This document shows positions 22,201-31,031 of a DNA stretch of 64,000 bases, piece after piece. The position numbers and the translations under genes are program-made. Numbering within the stretch: position 1 is the stretch's first letter; the number at the start of each line of letters is the position of its first letter. A model generated the notes under the pieces. That model searched no databases. It had not been told where the DNA came from and worked only from the letters and a program-made list of their open reading frames with translations. The DNA comes from Mycobacterium sp. 1245805.9. Its GTDB lineage: Bacteria > Actinomycetota > Actinomycetes > Mycobacteriales > Mycobacteriaceae. The stretch is taken from assembly GCF_001672915.1 (NCBI RefSeq), contig NZ_LZKR01000165.1, positions 1 to 64,000 of the forward strand, in the 5' to 3' direction.

Positions 22201-23112
22201 GTGCCCAAGCCGGTCATCGCGATAGCGGGTTCCTCCGGCCTGATCGGCTCCGCCCTGGCCGCCGCGCTGCGCGCCGCCGACCACCCGGTGCTGCGCATCG
22301 TGCGCCGGGCGCCAGCCAATTCCGAAGAGCTGCACTGGAATCCGGAGAGCGGCGAGTTCGACGCCGACGCGCTGGTCGACGTCGACGCCGTCGTCAACCT
22401 GTGCGGCGTCAACATCGGGCAGCGGCGTTGGTCGGGCGCGTTCAAGCAGAGCCTGCGCGACAGCCGCATCGCCCCCACCGAGGTGCTGGCCAACGCCGTC
22501 GCCGACGCCGGCGTGGAAACGCTGATCAACGCCAGCGCGGTCGGCTACTACGGCAACACCAGGGACCGGGTGGTCGACGAAAACTCCCGGGCGGGAAGCG
22601 GTTTCCTCGCGCAGCTGTGCGAGGACTGGGAGGCCGCCACCCTGCCCGCCCAATACGCCGGCACCCGGGTGGTGCTGGCTCGCACCGGCCTGGTGCTGGC
22701 AAAGTCGGGTGGCATGCTCCGCCGGCTGCGGCCGCTGTTCTCGGCCGGCCTGGGCGCCCGGCTGGGCAGCGGCCGGCAATACATGTCGTGGATCACCCTG
22801 GAGGACGAGGTGCGGGCGCTGTTGTTCGCCATCTCGCACCCGTCGCTGTCCGGCCCGGTGAACCTGACCGGCCCGGCGCCGGTGACCAACGCGGAGTTCA
22901 CCACCGCGTTCGGGCGTGCGCTCAATCGCCCGACCCCGTTGATGGTGCCCGGTTTCGCGGTGCGGGCCGCGCTCGGCGAGGTCGCCGACGAGGGACTGCT
23001 CGTCGGTCAACGCGCGATCCCGTCCGCGCTGGAACGCGCCGGTTTCGAGTTCCACCACAACACGATTGGCGAGGCGCTCGCCTACGCCACCGCCCGCCGC
23101 GACCACGACTAG
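22201..23112 (+). CDS. TIGR01777-type NAD(P)-dependent epimerase
   Basis: A 303-residue protein of the SDR-like epimerase family TIGR01777 (Rv2216). The Rossmann motif is [16 protein letters not shown]. The body has [29 protein letters not shown] with the Tyr, and [18 protein letters not shown], and the C-terminal domain is of DUF1731 type ([18 protein letters not shown]). Substrate unknown. The GTG at 22201 is 4 bp after the dlaT stop, so it is co-transcribed with dlaT; this linkage is conserved in mycobacteria. Confidence 0.87.
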   Translation: MPKPVIAIAGSSGLIGSALAAALRAADHPVLRIVRRAPANSEELHWNPESGEFDADALVDVDAVVNLCGVNIGQRRWSGAFKQSLRDSRIAPTEVLANAVADAGVETLINASAVGYYGNTRDRVVDENSRAGSGFLAQLCEDWEAATLPAQYAGTRVVLARTGLVLAKSGGMLRRLRPLFSAGLGARLGSGRQYMSWITLEDEVRALLFAISHPSLSGPVNLTGPAPVTNAEFTTAFGRALNRPTPLMVPGFAVRAALGEVADEGLLVGQRAIPSALERAGFEFHHNTIGEALAYATARRDHD

Positions 23113-23158
23113 CGCCGTCGCGTCGCCGGTCGACGGCGGGCCGAGTAGCGTCGGCGGG

Positions 23159-23857
23159 GTGAGTGATTCCATCCGGTCGAGTGCGGCCGCGATCGACGTC
23201 CGCCAGCTGGCCACGGTCGACTACCGCACCGCCTGGCAGCTGCAGCGCGACGTAGCCGACGCCAGGGTCGCCGGCGGGCCGGACACCCTGCTGCTGCTGG
23301 AACACCCGGCGGTCTACACCGCGGGGCGGCGCACCGAGGCGCACGAGCGACCCGTCGATGGAGCCCCGGTCGTCGACACCGACCGCGGCGGCAAGATCAC
23401 CTGGCACGGTCCCGGGCAGCTGGTCGGATACCCGATCATCGGGCTGGCCGAGCCGCTCGACGTCGTCAAATACGTTCGGCGCCTTGAGGAAGCGCTCATC
23501 AAGGTGTGCGGCGACCTGGGCCTGGACACCACCCGGGTCGACGGCCGGTCCGGGGTCTGGGTGCCCGCCGGCGGTGGCCGGCCGGCCCGCAAGGTCGCCG
23601 CCATCGGCGTGCGGGTGTCCCGGGCGACCGCGATGCACGGGTTCGCCCTCAACTGCGACTGCGACCTGGGCGCCTACCACTCGATCGTCCCGTGCGGCAT
23701 CAGCGACGCCGGGGTGACGTCGCTGTCCGCCGAACTGCGGCGCACGGTCGCCGTCGACGAGGTCCGGGCGGCGGTCGCCGTCGCCGTCTGCGACGCCCTG
23801 GACGGCGCGCTTGCGGTGCGTGATCACCCGGTTGCCCGCGTAGCATCGACGACGTGA
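23159..23857 (+). CDS. lipB: Octanoyl-[ACP]:protein N-octanoyltransferase
   Basis: It moves the octanoyl group from acyl carrier protein to lipoyl domains, the first step of lipoate synthesis. The 232-residue protein shows [34 protein letters not shown], the catalytic Lys in [10 protein letters not shown], and the catalytic Cys in [14 protein letters not shown], giving the Cys/Lys dyad described for the M. tuberculosis enzyme. Start: the GTG at 23159 ([17 protein letters not shown]); open frame upstream overlaps the epimerase gene. Its TGA overlaps the lipA GTG by 4 bp (GTGA), so they are translationally coupled. Confidence 0.93.
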   Translation: MSDSIRSSAAAIDVRQLATVDYRTAWQLQRDVADARVAGGPDTLLLLEHPAVYTAGRRTEAHERPVDGAPVVDTDRGGKITWHGPGQLVGYPIIGLAEPLDVVKYVRRLEEALIKVCGDLGLDTTRVDGRSGVWVPAGGGRPARKVAAIGVRVSRATAMHGFALNCDCDLGAYHSIVPCGISDAGVTSLSAELRRTVAVDEVRAAVAVAVCDALDGALAVRDHPVARVASTT

Positions 23858-24795
23858 CTGTCGCTCCCGAAGGCCGCAAGCTGCTGCGCCTGGAGGTGCG
23901 CAACGCACAGACCCCGATCGAGCGCAAGCCGCCGTGGATCAAGGTCAGGGCCCGGATGGGTCCCGAGTACACCCAGTTGAAGGGCCTGGTCCGCCGGGAG
24001 GGCCTGCACACGGTCTGCGAGGAGGCCGGCTGCCCCAACATCTTCGAATGCTGGGAGGACCGGGAAGCCACCTTCCTGATCGGCGGCGACCAGTGCACCC
24101 GCCGCTGCGACTTCTGCCAGATCGACACCGGGAAACCCGCCGCGCTGGACCGCGACGAGCCCCGGCGGGTCGCCGAGAGCGTCCAGACGATGGGACTGCG
24201 CTACGCGACCGTCACCGGCGTCGCGCGCGACGACCTGCCCGACGGCGGCGCCTGGCTGTACGCCGAGACGGTGCGCGCCATCAAGGAGCTCAACCCGTCG
24301 ACCGGCGTCGAGCTGTTGATCCCGGACTTCAACGGCGACCCCGGGCGGCTCGCGGAGGTCTTCGAGTCGCGCCCGGAAGTGTTGGCGCACAACGTCGAAA
24401 CCGTGCCGCGGATCTTCAAGCGGATCCGGCCCGCCTTTACCTACCGGCGCAGCCTGGGCGTGCTCACCGCGGCCCGCGACTTCGGCCTGATCACCAAGAG
24501 CAACCTCATCCTCGGGCTGGGCGAAACCGCCGACGAGGTGCGCGGCGCGCTGGCCGACCTGCGTGACGCAGGCTGTGACATCGTCACCATCACCCAATAC
24601 CTGCGCCCGACGTCGCGCCATCATCCGGTCGAGCGCTGGGTGACGCCCGAGGAGTTCGACGAGTTCGCCCGGCATGCCGAGGGCCTCGGCTTCTCGGGGG
24701 TGCTGTCCGGGCCGCTGGTGCGGTCGTCGTACCGGGCCGGGCGGCTTTACGACCAAGCCATGCGCGGCCGCGCCGGTCGCGCCTCGACGGCCTGA
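23854..24795 (+). CDS. lipA: Lipoyl synthase (radical SAM)
   Basis: It inserts two sulfur atoms into octanoyl groups on lipoyl domains. The 313-residue protein has the auxiliary cluster ligands Cys55, Cys60 and Cys66 ([12 protein letters not shown]), the radical-SAM motif CTRRCDFC (Cys81, 85, 88), and the conserved C-terminal RSSYRAG serine that ligates the auxiliary cluster. All key residues are present. It overlaps lipB by 4 bp, and lies with dlaT as both lipoate maker and user. Start GTG at 23854. Confidence 0.95.
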   Translation: MTVAPEGRKLLRLEVRNAQTPIERKPPWIKVRARMGPEYTQLKGLVRREGLHTVCEEAGCPNIFECWEDREATFLIGGDQCTRRCDFCQIDTGKPAALDRDEPRRVAESVQTMGLRYATVTGVARDDLPDGGAWLYAETVRAIKELNPSTGVELLIPDFNGDPGRLAEVFESRPEVLAHNVETVPRIFKRIRPAFTYRRSLGVLTAARDFGLITKSNLILGLGETADEVRGALADLRDAGCDIVTITQYLRPTSRHHPVERWVTPEEFDEFARHAEGLGFSGVLSGPLVRSSYRAGRLYDQAMRGRAGRASTA

Positions 24796-24810
24796 CTATT
24801 CTGAGTGATT

Positions 24811-25563
24811 ATGGCTAAACCCCGCACCGCCGCCGAGAACAAGGCCGCCCGGGCTCAGGCAGCCGCCGCCCGCAAGGCCGCCGCGAAGGAACGCCGCGGC
24901 CAGTTGTGGCAGGCGTTCAACATGCAGCGCAAGGAGGATAAGCGCCTGCTGCCGTACATGATCGGCGCGTTTGTGCTGATCGTCGGCGCCTCGGTGGCGG
25001 TCGGCATCTGGGCCGGCGGGTTGACCATGATCACGATGATCCTGTTCGGCGTGGTCCTGGGCGCCCTGGCGGCGTTCATCGTCTTCAGCCGCCGGGCCCA
25101 GCGCGCGGTCTACAGCAAAGCCGAAGGGCAGACCGGCGCGGCCGCGTGGGTGCTGGACAACCTGCGCGGCAAGTGGCGGGTGACCCCCGGGGTCGCCGCG
25201 ACCGGCCACTTCGACGCCGTACACCGGGTACTCGGCCGGCCCGGCGTGATCCTGGTCGGCGAGGGATCGGCCGCCCGGGTCAAACCGCTGCTGGCCCAAG
25301 AAAAGAAGCGCACCGCCAGGCTGGTCGGCGACGTGCCGATCTACGACATCGTCGTCGGCAACGGCGAGGGTGAGGTGCCGCTGGGCAAGCTAGAGCGCCA
25401 CCTCACCAAGCTGCCGGCCAACATCAGCGCCAAGCAGATGGACACGCTGGAGTCGCGGCTGGCCGCGCTGGGCTCTCGCGCCGGCGCCGCCGTGATGCCG
25501 AAGGGCCCGCTGCCGAACGCCGGCAAGATGCGCGGCGTGCAGCGGACCGTGCGCCGCCGGTAA
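24811..25563 (+). CDS. DUF4191 conserved membrane protein (Rv2219-like)
   Basis: A 250-residue protein: Ala/Lys-rich basic N-terminus ([24 protein letters not shown]), two transmembrane helices (about 50-70 and 73-93), and a cytoplasmic domain with LDNLRGKWRVTPGVA, GRPGVILVGEGSAARVKPLL and a basic tail (GPLPNAGKMRGVQRTVRRR). This is the actinobacterial DUF4191 family, which always sits beside lipA. The function is unknown, but the linkage suggests a lipoate or membrane role (inference). Start: the ATG at 24811 gives MAKPRTAAE as in M. tuberculosis; a GTG two codons earlier is unlikely. It is the last core gene before the inserted NTase/HEPN-like pair. Confidence 0.85.
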   Translation: MAKPRTAAENKAARAQAAAARKAAAKERRGQLWQAFNMQRKEDKRLLPYMIGAFVLIVGASVAVGIWAGGLTMITMILFGVVLGALAAFIVFSRRAQRAVYSKAEGQTGAAAWVLDNLRGKWRVTPGVAATGHFDAVHRVLGRPGVILVGEGSAARVKPLLAQEKKRTARLVGDVPIYDIVVGNGEGEVPLGKLERHLTKLPANISAKQMDTLESRLAALGSRAGAAVMPKGPLPNAGKMRGVQRTVRRR

Positions 25564-25640
25564 AGGTCATCGGCGATCGAGGAAGCGCGGCGAATCCCTC
25601 CGTTCTCGGCGTCACCACGGCGTTTTGACCGCCATGGTTC

Positions 25641-25692
25641 CAACTATAGTTGTGATATTCTAACTTTAGTTGTAACGCTCTAACTTAAGTTG
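25641..25692. promoter_or_regulatory. Three phased operator palindromes upstream of the wHTH-NTase gene
   Basis: Three copies of a 12-bp dyad start at exactly 20-bp intervals: CAACTATAGTTG (25641-25652, perfect), TAACTTTAGTTG (25661-25672) and TAACTTAAGTTG (25681-25692). The consensus is YAACTWWAGTTGT. They are AT-rich in a GC-rich setting and end 20 bp before the ATG at 25713, just ahead of the ribosome site GGGAGGGG. Two-turn phasing places repeated regulator dimers on one face of the DNA. The natural candidate regulator is the winged-helix domain of the protein encoded next to them (autoregulation), which is inference. Confidence 0.75.
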
Positions 25693-25712
25693 TAGTCCGG
25701 GAGGGGTCCGCG

Positions 25713-26381
25713 ATGCAGCTGAACCGGCCGTTCGCCACGGTGACGCCGACATTAGACGGCGACGTCCTCGGCGTGCTGGCGGCCACCGACGCGACGTTCA
25801 CGATCACCCAGATCCGGCGCATCCTGACCACCGCGTCGGGTGAGGGCATTCGTAAAGTCCTCACCCGCCTCACTGCCCAGGGGGTGGTACTCCATGACCA
25901 GGTCGGTAGGACCAGCACCTACCGACTCAACATCGAACACCTTGCGGCAGAGCCGATCCTGGCACTGTCGCGGCTGACCGCTTCGTTCCTGGACCGCCTG
26001 GAAGGGCACCTGCACGGGTGGGGCGAGGAGCTCAAGTACGCCGCCGTGTTCGGCTCAGCGGCGACGGGCCGGATGACTCCCGGCAGCGACATCGACCTGT
26101 TCCTCGTGCGCGCCTCCGCGCCTGAACACACTGGCCGCCCGGAGGGCCCGGGAGCGTGGGAGCAACGGGTGACCGAACTCGCACGGTCGGTGACGGCGTG
26201 GACCGGCAACGACGGCCGCGTCGTCGACTACACCGAAGATGAGCTTCGCGCCGCGGCCGCAGCCGGTGAGCCGCTGCTAAGCGACGTGGCCAGCCAAGGC
26301 CTGACCGTCGCCGGTACACGGGCATGGCTCAATAAGCAGCTGCGTCCGATAGACCAGGCTGCCGCAACCAGGAGGTCCTGA
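25713..26381 (+). CDS. Winged-helix/nucleotidyltransferase (MNT-like) fusion, putative antitoxin-regulator
   Basis: A 222-residue protein. Residues about 15-75 form a winged-helix DNA-binding domain (FTITQIRRILTTASGEGIRKVLTRLTAQGVV, then the wing GRTSTYRL). Residues about 105-200 form a minimal nucleotidyltransferase domain with the full active-site motif VFGSAATGRMTPGSDIDLFLV: Gly114-Ser115, Asp126 and Asp128. In known MNT/HEPN modules such an NTase neutralises the HEPN toxin, in some by AMPylating it. The stop overlaps the next ATG (TGATG), and GGAGG lies inside the 3' end of this gene. Three phased palindromes precede it. It is absent from the remembered M. tuberculosis order between the Rv2219- and Rv2219A-like genes, so it is probably acquired. 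Confidence 0.72.
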   Translation: MQLNRPFATVTPTLDGDVLGVLAATDATFTITQIRRILTTASGEGIRKVLTRLTAQGVVLHDQVGRTSTYRLNIEHLAAEPILALSRLTASFLDRLEGHLHGWGEELKYAAVFGSAATGRMTPGSDIDLFLVRASAPEHTGRPEGPGAWEQRVTELARSVTAWTGNDGRVVDYTEDELRAAAAAGEPLLSDVASQGLTVAGTRAWLNKQLRPIDQAAATRRS

Positions 26382-26830
26382 TGGCGGGAACGCGTGAATG
26401 CAATTCCGCTGTCACCGCTGGGCGCCTCTCCAAGGCGGTTGAGTTCTTCGACGCCGCTGTGCATCTGGAAGACGAGATGCCCAACGCCGCAGGTGATCTG
26501 TTCGTAGACGCCGGTATCGCCGCCTCCGACGTCATCTGCTGTGTGCGGCTCGGCATGCACTCGTCAAGCGGGATCCACAGCGATGCCGTCACTCTGCTGA
26601 AAAGGGCCGACAGGGGATCCGAACTACACCTGGGCACCCTGCTTGGCTTGAAGAATAAGGCGGCGTACACCCACCAGGCGCTGTCCAGCGCCGAGTGCAA
26701 GAAGATGAACCGCGCCGCTTCCCATTTAGTCGAGGCGGCCAAACGGGCTGTGGCGTCAGCAAGTTCTAGCGCCGCAGCACGGCCGTCCCCGTCAGCCGAT
26801 CGTGCAGGCCACGGCCGTCGGAGTCGGTGA
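26381..26830 (+). CDS. HEPN-like helical protein, putative toxin partner of the NTase
   Basis: A 149-residue mostly helical protein. The pattern AAGDLFVDAGIAASDVICCVRLGMHSSS resembles the first helix pair of HEPN domains. LLGLKNKAAYTHQALSSAECKKMNRAASHLVEAAKRA resembles the last pair, and KNKAAYTH (Lys91-His98) lies where the R-x4-6-H RNase motif is found. The first position is Lys rather than Arg, so RNase activity is uncertain; other HEPN proteins with RNKADY-like motifs bind ligands instead. The ATG overlaps the NTase stop and has a strong GGAGG. The last about 22 residues (ARPSPSADRAGHGRRSR) run antisense through the 3' end of the RDD gene, so the natural C-terminus was probably lost at the insertion junction. 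Confidence 0.6.
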   Translation: MAGTRECNSAVTAGRLSKAVEFFDAAVHLEDEMPNAAGDLFVDAGIAASDVICCVRLGMHSSSGIHSDAVTLLKRADRGSELHLGTLLGLKNKAAYTHQALSSAECKKMNRAASHLVEAAKRAVASASSSAAARPSPSADRAGHGRRSR

Positions 26831-27197
26831 ACAGCGCCGGGATGACGGTCGCGATGAGCAGCCCGCGCGCCACCAGGCGGCCGAGGCCGACCGGCACCCG
26901 CCCGTCCACGGACGCCACCTGCAGGCCCAGCGCCAACTGCCCCGGCGTGAAGCTGAACAGGCGCACCGCCACCACCCCGAGCACGAACCAGATGACCAAC
27001 ACCGCGGTCGCCAGCGTCCGCTGGGAAAACAGGCCGAACGCCATGGCCAGCGCGCCCAGGCCGTAGGAAATCAGCCAGTCGATCATCAGCGCGACCAGCC
27101 GTCGGCCCATCGGCGCCAGCGATCCCGGGCCGGCCTGCGGCAGGCCGAGGCTCTCGCCGGGGTAGGCGGATCGCGATCCCGGCAAATCGTCGGTCAC
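26766..27197 (-). CDS. RDD-family membrane protein (Rv2219A-like)
   Basis: A 143-residue protein with the RDD layout: LAPMGRRLVALMIDWLISYGLG as helix 1 with its Arg and Asp, a second helix (about 53-75), LFSFTPGQLALGLQVASVDGR, a third hydrophobic stretch, and the closing DSDGRGLHDRLTGTAVLRR. RDD proteins are small membrane proteins of varied or unknown role. Start: the GTG at 27195-27197 gives VTDDLPGSRSAYPGE; longer frames are antisense to glnA1. Its 3' end overlaps the convergent HEPN-like gene by 65 bp. It is divergent from glnA1. Confidence 0.8.
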   Translation of the reverse strand: MTDDLPGSRSAYPGESLGLPQAGPGSLAPMGRRLVALMIDWLISYGLGALAMAFGLFSQRTLATAVLVIWFVLGVVAVRLFSFTPGQLALGLQVASVDGRVPVGLGRLVARGLLIATVIPALFTDSDGRGLHDRLTGTAVLRR

Positions 27198-27358
27198 GGG
27201 CGGCTTCCGACGGCCCGGCGCGGCTCGCCCGCAAGCCCGCAGCCAACCCGGGATGCGGCGGTGAGTCCATGTTTCGGACCAGATACGATGCTGCCGTCCA
27301 TGGCCCCACAATAGGACCCGCCAGCGACCCGGATTCTGGTGCGGGGAAGCATGGTCAC

Positions 27359-27412
27359 GTAACCTCTGCGCAACATCGGGTTGACTGACGGGCAATATCA
27401 GCTCCATAGCGT
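27359..27412 (+). promoter_or_regulatory. Candidate GlnR site and promoter upstream of glnA1
   Basis: GTAAC-N6-GCAAC (27359-27374) differs by one base from the actinobacterial GlnR box gTnAC-n6-GaAAC. It is followed 6 bp on by TTGACT (27381-27386) as a -35, and CATAGC (27405-27410, 18-bp spacer) or TAGCGT (27407-27412) as a -10. The glnA1 GTG is at 27447 with AAAGGAG before it. A second GlnR half-pair, usual in strong sites, is not evident. The site fits nitrogen control of glnA1, but the match is to a short degenerate motif. Confidence 0.4.
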
Positions 27413-27446
27413 CAGGCCGCGGATCACCAAGTAAAGGAGCAATTCT

Positions 27447-28883
<1,437 letters not shown>

Positions 28884-28890
28884 GCCCCAC

Positions 28891-28946
28891 GAGCAGACGT
28901 AAAAGCCCCCGACACGCCGAGCGTGCGGGGGCTTTTGCGTCTGCTC
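28891..28946. terminator. Strong palindrome after glnA1 (third copy of the GAGCAGACG family)
   Basis: A 20-bp stem with one G-U wobble: left arm GAGCAGACGTAAAAGCCCCC (28891-28910), right arm 28927-28946 ending in GCGTCTGCTC, and a further small stem CACGC-CGA-GCGTG in the loop. It starts 8 bp after the glnA1 stop and lies 53 bp from the convergent gene ending at 28999. The outer GAGCAGACG arm is shared with the copies at 4.1 and 10.7 kb, but the inner part differs (AAAAGCCCCC/GGGGGCTTTT). The T-run in GGGGGCTTTT gives it a good intrinsic-terminator look on both strands. Confidence 0.82.
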
Positions 28947-28998
28947 GCCACCTCAACCGGGTTTGCTTGCCGCGCGGGCGGTTTCGTGCTGTCAGCGG

Positions 28999-29586
28999 TC
29001 AAGCGTGCCTGAGGACGATGAACAGGATCACCAAGACGGCGAGACCGCCGATGCTGCCGATGCCGACCAGCCACCACAAAACCGTTACGTACCTTCTGAT
29101 CCCGGGCGATAGGCTTGCGTACGGCGACCCGGACGCCTGTCCGGGTGGCGGCCAATCCGCCCGCTCCGTCTGCACCGGCTGGGTGAAATCGATCCAGACG
29201 TAGAGCGGGTTGGCGGAATCAACCTGAACCGCGACCGTGCCGCCGGCACGTTGAAGGGCGCGATACGCCTCCTTCGGCACCTGCTGCTTGGCGGTCGCGG
29301 CGTACGGTTCGCGGCCGGGGACTTGGACGCTCAGACCTATCCAGTACACCGGTGGAATCGACCACGAACCCGTGGCGGGGGACATCTGTTGAACGCGCGC
29401 CGTGCCCGCCAGGACGGAACCCGTGAAGTCGGGGCCTCGTTTTCGTCTGCCCAAGATCTGGCCGGGCACGTAGTAGAACAGGAGCAAGAAAGCGGCCATC
29501 GAAACGAGCGATAGCAGCAACAGCCCCCAGGCCGGCAGATGCAGGCCCAGGAATTCTCCGTACGCGGCACGCATTGGTGAGCTCAA
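28999..29586 (-). CDS. Membrane protein with two helices and a cytoplasmic or periplasmic middle domain
   Basis: A 195-residue protein: transmembrane helix at about 18-42, a roughly 110-residue middle domain (VPGQILGRRKRGPDFTGSVLAGTARVQQ ... VAVQVDSANPLYVWIDF) and a second helix at about 168-192. I do not recognise a named family; the DFTGSVLAGTARV and VDSANPLYV strands resemble small beta domains in other mycobacterial membrane proteins. Start: the TTG at 29584-29586 has GGAG 7 bases upstream and overlaps the upstream gene's TGA, implying coupling. An ATG four codons on (29572-29574) is the alternative. It is convergent with glnA1. Confidence 0.65.
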   Translation of the reverse strand: MSSPMRAAYGEFLGLHLPAWGLLLLSLVSMAAFLLLFYYVPGQILGRRKRGPDFTGSVLAGTARVQQMSPATGSWSIPPVYWIGLSVQVPGREPYAATAKQQVPKEAYRALQRAGGTVAVQVDSANPLYVWIDFTQPVQTERADWPPPGQASGSPYASLSPGIRRYVTVLWWLVGIGSIGGLAVLVILFIVLRHA

Positions 29587-29825
29587 CGGGTCGAGTCACT
29601 CCACTGGCGGCCATCCCAATAACGCTGGGCCTGACGGGCGGACGGGTCGGGGTACCAGCCGGCGGGCGGCAACGCCGGTGGCGACCCCCATGAACCCCCG
29701 ATCGTGGGCGGGCCCTGACCGCGTCGCTTCCTCAGCCTGAGCACGATGATCGAGGCAACCGCCCACGCGAAGATGAGGCCACCCACGAAAAGTGCCCATA
29801 TCGGCCCGAAGTCGGCTGGGTCCAT
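29583..29825 (-). CDS. Small single-helix protein with C-terminal DUF2510 motif
   Basis: An 80-residue protein: one transmembrane helix at about 8-30, a basic RLRKRRGQG stop, then a proline-rich linker and the DUF2510 motif PPAGWYPDPSARQAQRYWDGRQWSDSTR. DUF2510 is a short Trp-rich module common at termini of actinobacterial membrane proteins, with unknown function. The TGA overlaps the next gene's TTG start, so the two membrane proteins are likely made together. ATG start at 29823-29825. From here to 29942 I see no gene. Confidence 0.75.
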   Translation of the reverse strand: MDPADFGPIWALFVGGLIFAWAVASIIVLRLRKRRGQGPPTIGGSWGSPPALPPAGWYPDPSARQAQRYWDGRQWSDSTR

Positions 29826-29942
29826 GGGCGCACGTTAGCACCGGCGCCGCCGCGCGGAACGGAAAATCGAGGCGTGGACGGTTTCGTTGCTGCGTCCAAA
29901 CTTGCCAACCGCTTAAATGACCACCAAGCCCCGCGAGCCACC

Positions 29943-30161
29943 TCAACCGGGGCGGCGGCCCAAAATCCCGCGAGTCATTCGCACCGGCTGCCCCTCGGCC
30001 ATCTCGACGACCTCCAGCCAGCCCCCGGGCGCGACGTAATGCCGCTCGACGTCTTCGCGATGCATCGAGATGATCAACACCCCCGCGTCGGTGACCTCGT
30101 AGCTGTCGAAGGCGCCGTAATCCCGCGGTTCACCGTTGCTGAAAACGACCGTGAAAGCCAC
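29943..30161 (-). CDS. Small hypothetical protein
   Basis: A 72-residue soluble protein with a regular alternating beta pattern (FTVVFSNGEPRDYGAFDSYEVTDAGVLIISM) and a basic end (RMTRGILGRRPG). Not recognised. The GTG start at 30159-30161 is 9 bp downstream of the LLM oxidoreductase stop on the same strand, which suggests it is the last gene of that operon. The ribosome site is weak. The fold pattern and codon usage support a real gene. Confidence 0.55.
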   Translation of the reverse strand: MAFTVVFSNGEPRDYGAFDSYEVTDAGVLIISMHREDVERHYVAPGGWLEVVEMAEGQPVRMTRGILGRRPG

Positions 30162-30170
30162 CGGTAAATT

Positions 30171-31031
30171 CTAGCCGTCGAGCGACCGGTCCTTGCGGAA
30201 CCGTTGCATGCCGTCGATCTTGTCGGCCAGCGTGGCATCCGGGCCGGAGTAGAACATCCACGGCATGGTGATGATGCCGGTGATGCCGGCGTCCGCGGCG
30301 CGCTGGTAGTCGGCGGTGGTGAAGGCGTCGGTCAGCGGCGTCAGGATGGTGAAATCGTCCATGGACAAGCCGAGTTCGGCCCGCAGCTCCCGCAGCCGGC
30401 CCACGGCCTCGATGGCCCGATCGGTCTTGATCAGGTCGCCGATCCAGCCGTCGTTGCGGGCGGCGCGGCGCAGCGCGATATCGCTGAGCCCGCCGACGTA
30501 CACGGGTATCGGCGGCGGCGTCGGCTCCATTTCCAGTCGCGGTGTCCGGTAGAACGCGCCGTCGAACTCGGTCCAGCCGGGTTGCCACAGCGCCCGCATC
30601 AGCTCGATGATCTCGTCGGTGCGCTTACCGCGGGCGTCGAACCGCTCGCCCATCAAGGCGAACTCCTCGCGGCACCAGCCGACGCCGATGCCGAGCTCCA
30701 CCCGACCGGACGCCAAAACAGCCGCCGTGCCAATGGCTTTCGCCGCCGAGTAGGGGTTGCGCATGGCGGGAATGTAGACGGTGGTGACGAACCGCAGCCG
30801 GGTGGTCACCTGGGCCAGCGCACCGACGAGGACCCAGGGGTCGGGCCAGTCGGTGAAGGGCTGCCAGCGCCGTTCGCCGTCCTTGGTGTAGGGGTACGGG
30901 GTGTCCAGGGTCTCCAGGTTGACGACGTGGTCGGGGATCCCGACCCCGTCGTAGCCGAGTTCGTCGGCCGCCTTGGCGATCTCGACGATCTCGCGGGTGT
31001 TCAAAAACGCGCTGCTGACGTAGAACTTCAT
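30171..31031 (-). CDS. LLM-class (luciferase-like) F420-dependent oxidoreductase
   Basis: A 286-residue TIM-barrel oxidoreductase of the luciferase-like family, in mycobacteria usually dependent on F420H2. Family features are KFYVSSAFLNTREIVEIAKAADELGYDGVGIPDH, LRFVTTVYIPAMRNPYSAAKAIGTAAVLASGRVELGIGVGWCREEFA, and PIPVYVGGLSDIALRRAARN. Substrate unknown. Start: the ATG at 31029-31031 overlaps the thioesterase TGA by 4 bp (ATGA), so it is translationally coupled. It is part of the glnA2-glnE-thioesterase-LLM run, which is not the M. tuberculosis arrangement. Confidence 0.85.
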   Translation of the reverse strand: MKFYVSSAFLNTREIVEIAKAADELGYDGVGIPDHVVNLETLDTPYPYTKDGERRWQPFTDWPDPWVLVGALAQVTTRLRFVTTVYIPAMRNPYSAAKAIGTAAVLASGRVELGIGVGWCREEFALMGERFDARGKRTDEIIELMRALWQPGWTEFDGAFYRTPRLEMEPTPPPIPVYVGGLSDIALRRAARNDGWIGDLIKTDRAIEAVGRLRELRAELGLSMDDFTILTPLTDAFTTADYQRAADAGITGIITMPWMFYSGPDATLADKIDGMQRFRKDRSLDG

